Below, piece by piece: positions 41,506 to 44,268 of a stretch of 44,268 bases of DNA. Each line of letters opens with the position of its first letter. The first letter of the stretch is position 1. Position numbers and translations under genes: made by a program. The notes below the pieces were generated by a model that had not been told where the DNA came from, did not search any database, and saw only the letters and a list, made by a program, of their open reading frames with translations. The DNA is from DASQFU01 sp035632955 (GTDB lineage Bacteria > Eisenbacteria > RBG-16-71-46): positions 1-44,268 of the forward strand of contig DASQFU010000232.1 of NCBI GenBank assembly GCA_035632955.1, in the 5' to 3' direction.

Positions 41506-43056
41506 TCAGCTCTTCACGAGACCGTGCTGCCGCAGTTTCTTGTAGAGGGCGGACTCGCTGATCTTGAGCCGGCCGGCCAGCTCGGCCCGCGTGAGGCTGG
41601 GATAGAGCCGCAACGCCTGCTCGAGCCAGCTCCGCTCCGCTTCTTCGAGCAGCGAGGGTAGGCCCGACGAGAGATCGGGCGTGTCGGTCGTTGCGGCCGC
41701 TTCGCCACGACCCCGATCCATGAGTGCCAGTACCTCGTCCGGCGTCGCCGGCGAGCTCACCCCGCCCAGGGACAGGCGGGCCGCGAGCTGCTCGAGGTGG
41801 CGCACGTTCCCCGGCCAGGTGAAGTCGAGGTCGCAGAGGCATTGCTCGGCGGCGTTCGAGATTTCGATCCAGCGGCCGGCGTCGTTCTGATCCAGCGCGT
41901 GGCGCAGGAGCAACGGGATGTCCTCGAGCCGCTCGCGCAGCGGTGGCACGCGCACCGGGACGTAGTTGAGCCGCTCGAAGAGATCACGCCGAAACCGCCC
42001 CTGTTCGACCTCGTGCTCGAGATCCCGGTTGGTCGCCGCGATGACCCGGAGGTCCACGTGGCGCTCCTTGGGATCGCCGATCCGCTCGAACGTCATCTCC
42101 TGCAGGAGTCGCAGGAGCTTGGGCTGGATCTCGAGCGGCAACTCGCCGATCTCGTCGAGGAACAGCGTTCCTTGGTCGGCCGCCTGAACCTTGCCGACGC
42201 GGTCCGACACCGCCCCCGTGAACGCCCCCTTGCGATGGCCGAACAGCTCGGCCTCCACCATGCCCTTCTCGAGCGACGGGCAGAACACCGTAACGAGCGG
42301 CTGCTGGGCCCGCGGGCCGCCGTAGTGGATCACGCGCGCGAGGATGCTCTTGCCGGTCCCGGTCTCACCGACCAGCAGGACCGGGAAGCTCGTTGCGGCC
42401 ACCCGCCGCACCGTGGCCTCGAGCGCGCGCACGGCCGGCGAGCGGCCGACGAAGCGCCCGAACGACCAATCCGACGCGAGCTGCCTGCGGCTTTCCTCGG
42501 CCTCGGAGCGCAGCCGCGTCTCGGCCGCACGCAGGCGATCGCGCTCGCGGATCATCGTGCGCCCGGCCTGCAGCGTACCCAGGACCGGACCCGCCACGTC
42601 GAGCAGCGCACGGAGCTGCTCGCGATGGCGTTCCGTGAAGTGGCCTTGCCGGCGGTGCTCGAGGTGAACGAGCGCCGCGATCGTCCCGCCGCATCGGATG
42701 GGCATGCATAAGATGGAAGCCGCACGGAGCTCCCGGACGGATTCGATGCGCGCGAAGTAAGGGTCGTCGGTGATGCTGTCGAGCCGCACGTCGTCGCCGG
42801 TCTCGAGCACTCGGGCGAACAGGCTCCGGCTGAATCGGTCCGAGTCGCCTTCCAGCTGACGGGGCGCGAAGCCGTGCAGTACGCGGTACTCGAGGCCTCC
42901 CCCCTCGGCCACTTCCACGAACAACCCGCGCTCGGCGGCGGTCCGCGACACGGCCTGCTCGAGGATGGTGCGTAGCACCTGAGTGGGCTCCGCCGCCTGG
43001 CGTAGCACTCCGTGGAGCGCCTCGATCAGCTCGGTCGTCGGCGGGGGATCGGGCAT
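41506..43056 (-). CDS. Sigma-54-dependent activator with GAF and Fis domains (516 aa)
   Basis: It is an enhancer-binding protein with an N-terminal GAF sensor domain (about 10-165). It then has an AAA+ domain with Walker A GETGTGKS (230-237), sigma-54-contact GAFTGA (277-282), Walker B GTLFLDEIGE (296-305) and a C-terminal Fis-type helix-turn-helix (TRAELAGRLKISESALYKKL, about 486-505). All catalytic and contact motifs are intact, so it can drive sigma-54 promoters when activated. It is first in the kinase operon; the divergent region at 43164-43192 may be its own operator. A phosphorylation link to the kinase is inference. Confidence 0.93.
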   Translation of the reverse strand: MPDPPPTTELIEALHGVLRQAAEPTQVLRTILEQAVSRTAAERGLFVEVAEGGGLEYRVLHGFAPRQLEGDSDRFSRSLFARVLETGDDVRLDSITDDPYFARIESVRELRAASILCMPIRCGGTIAALVHLEHRRQGHFTERHREQLRALLDVAGPVLGTLQAGRTMIRERDRLRAAETRLRSEAEESRRQLASDWSFGRFVGRSPAVRALEATVRRVAATSFPVLLVGETGTGKSILARVIHYGGPRAQQPLVTVFCPSLEKGMVEAELFGHRKGAFTGAVSDRVGKVQAADQGTLFLDEIGELPLEIQPKLLRLLQEMTFERIGDPKERHVDLRVIAATNRDLEHEVEQGRFRRDLFERLNYVPVRVPPLRERLEDIPLLLRHALDQNDAGRWIEISNAAEQCLCDLDFTWPGNVRHLEQLAARLSLGGVSSPATPDEVLALMDRGRGEAAATTDTPDLSSGLPSLLEEAERSWLEQALRLYPSLTRAELAGRLKISESALYKKLRQHGLVKS

Positions 43057-43382
43057 CGCCCGGGAGTATATACGCGGGACTTCCGGTCCGTGCTGCGGGC
43101 GCAGGGATTCCAGCGCACGCCGGCGGTTCCGTGTCCCCGCAGGTCCCCGCGCGGAGCGAGCTGCTCCACGATCGTGGAGTACGTCTCCACGATTCGACAG
43201 TCCGCTCGCCGCATCGGCGTCGAGCCCGCGTGCTGGGCGCTGCAGTTATGCGGTTCGCGCGTCGTGATCCCGTCGGCACACGCCGTGCGATGCACGAGAG
43301 TGACCGCGGATGCTGCGCGGCGGCCCGAAGGCGGGGGACCGACCCCAGCGCGGGCCCGCAGGCATCGCGGAAGGAGCTGACG
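43057..43382. promoter_or_regulatory. Divergent promoter region with phased palindrome
   Basis: A 326-base gap separates the sigma-54 activator gene (minus) from the exported protein at 43383 (plus). It contains a perfect 16-bp palindrome CTCCACGATCGTGGAG (43164-43179) and a second half-site CTCCACGA at 43185-43192, exactly 21 bases (two helical turns) from the first. This is a plausible operator for the activator or another regulator. No clear sigma-54 -24/-12 pair was found. Confidence 0.5.
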
Positions 43383-43988
43383 ATGAGATCGCGAATGACA
43401 TGCGAATGCGTAGCGCTGCTCTTGGGACTCGTGACCTCGCCGAACCTCGCGGCGGCGCAGACTCAGGGCACCCCCACCGCCGCGCAGACACCGGACGCAG
43501 AGCCTGCGGCGCAGGCCTCGGCCGCGACCCTGCCACCCGAAGCCCCGATCGACGCTGAATTGCCCGTGCTTCAGTACGACCTCAGCGGACCGCGGCTCGG
43601 CGCCACGTTCGCCCCCGACGGCACCGCGCGCAGCCAGTTCGGCTGGCACCTCGAGCATCAGGCGGCTCCCGGGACCCGAGGGCCGTGGTTCATCGTCGAG
43701 AAGGTGTTCCTGGTGGGCGGGATGGAGAGCGATGCATTCATCCCGAGCGGAACACTGATCTTCGGCCTCCGGCTGCCCAACAGCTTCGAGTTCGGCGTCG
43801 GCCCGAGCGCGACGTTGGGAGGATCATCCTTCCTCAACACCGCGATCGTGGTTGCCGCCGGCCATTCGTTCCGCGTCGGCGGCATCCGGATTCCGGTGAA
43901 TCTCGCGCTCGCGGTCGAGCGGCGAGGAGAGAATCGGCTGTCGCTCGTGACCGGCTGGGCCATCCGCGAGCCCGCCAGGTCTCGGTGA
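43383..43988 (+). CDS. Exported hypothetical protein, possible outer-membrane component (201 aa)
   Basis: The ATG follows GGAAGGAGCTGACG. The N-terminus has a signal (CVALLLGLVTSPNLAAAQTQ) and then an Ala/Pro/Thr-rich segment. The rest is beta-rich with alternating strands (FGWHLEHQAAPGTRGPWFIV, SGTLIFGLRLPNSFEFGVGP, SFRVGGIRIPVNLALAVERR), in the style of small outer-membrane barrels, but with only about 10 predictable strands. No family name is given. It lies divergent from the kinase-activator operon and upstream of an edge-truncated gene on the opposite strand. Confidence 0.7.
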   Translation: MRSRMTCECVALLLGLVTSPNLAAAQTQGTPTAAQTPDAEPAAQASAATLPPEAPIDAELPVLQYDLSGPRLGATFAPDGTARSQFGWHLEHQAAPGTRGPWFIVEKVFLVGGMESDAFIPSGTLIFGLRLPNSFEFGVGPSATLGGSSFLNTAIVVAAGHSFRVGGIRIPVNLALAVERRGENRLSLVTGWAIREPARSR

Positions 43989-44100
43989 TGAGTCGGCCGA
44001 GGAGACGTGGAGCGCCCTCGTTCTCGAGGCCATGGATTTTGGCTGGCTCAACACGACCACCGATCGCGAGAGCCGCACGCCCCGGAAAAAGCGTCCAAGC

Positions 44101-44268
44101 TCAGAAGCTGCCTCCGATCGTCATGCCCGGCCAGACGAGAAAGCCGCCGCCGCTCCCTGCCGTCGCCTGGTTGAAGGTGAAGATGGGTCGTACGAAGAAG
44201 CCGCCCGGGGACTGGAACTGATAGCCAGCGGATCCCTGCATGATCCACGTGCTCTCGTAGTCATGGAC
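44101..44268 (-). CDS. C-terminus of an outer-membrane-type protein, cut by the window edge
   Basis: The frame is open to base 44268 and ends GGGFLVWPGMTIGGSF-stop, so 55 residues are visible and the start lies outside the window. It shows alternating strands (GSAGYQFQSPGGFFVRPI then FTFNQATAG) and a C-terminal Phe, the usual terminal residue of beta-barrel outer-membrane proteins recognised by BamA. It is convergent with the exported protein at 43383, 112 bases away. Confidence 0.65.
   Translation of the reverse strand, partial: VHDYESTWIMQGSAGYQFQSPGGFFVRPIFTFNQATAGSGGGFLVWPGMTIGGSF

Overview
The window is a high-GC, densely coded bacterial chromosome segment. It has no rRNA, tRNA, CRISPR array or recognisable transposase. 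Several secreted proteins end in a C-terminal domain of the FlgD-Ig / type-IX-sorting kind (22472-26248, 27188-28942 and an orphan copy at 26609-26965), alongside BNR propellers, FG-GAP propellers and kelch proteins. That mixture, with RlpA and SPOR cell-envelope genes and an outer-membrane-type protein ending in Phe, suggests a Gram-negative, FCB-like lineage such as Candidatus Eisenbacteria. The lineage is an inference; no marker gene is present to prove it.

Layout. 1-2.6 kb: an edge-truncated secreted kelch protein, an unknown protein, an exported SRPBCC protein and a 31-residue very basic protein. 2.8-8.1 kb: a tightly overlapping run of a PA2779-like membrane protein, a PA2778-like C39-type peptidase and a TPR lipoprotein, followed by a large SWIM-SNF2 helicase. 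8.2-12.1 kb: an FKBP lipoprotein, an unknown protein and a secreted BNR-propeller protein. 12.1-18.1 kb: a polyphosphate-glucokinase-like ROK kinase with a start problem, a fused flavoprotein/polyferredoxin membrane protein, a SPOR protein and a membrane urate oxidase (PuuD-like). 18.1-22.1 kb: cell-envelope genes (M15 peptidase, LEA14-like lipoprotein, RlpA, coiled-coil protein) separated by strong hairpin terminators. 22.4-29.9 kb: surface proteins, including a 1258-residue copper-radical-oxidase-like protein and a seven-blade FG-GAP protein, then a histidine phosphatase.

From 29.9 to 43.1 kb every gene lies on the minus strand. In transcription order: a sigma-54 activator, a membrane Ser/Thr kinase, a truncated GNAT remnant, an FAD oxidoreductase, a GT2 glycosyltransferase, a ChrB-like protein, a cation/proton antiporter fused to rhodanese, a thioredoxin-reductase-like flavoprotein, RecQ and a Rieske-type FAD oxidoreductase. 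43.1-44.3 kb: a promoter region with a phased palindrome, an exported unknown protein and the C-terminus of an outer-membrane-like protein.

The most striking signal is in the antiporter-rhodanese gene. Its frame is interrupted by one UGA, two codons after the rhodanese active-site Cys, and the rest of the rhodanese domain continues in frame for 44 residues. Three nucleotides after the UGA starts an almost perfect 15-bp hairpin with a G-containing apical loop, at the spacing expected of a bacterial SECIS. This looks like an unannotated selenoprotein, with a CPYC disulfide-reductase gene 43 bp downstream. No selenocysteine machinery lies in the window, so this remains a hypothesis. Gene positions and start choices come from reading the sequence; family names come from recognisable motifs, not from a database search.
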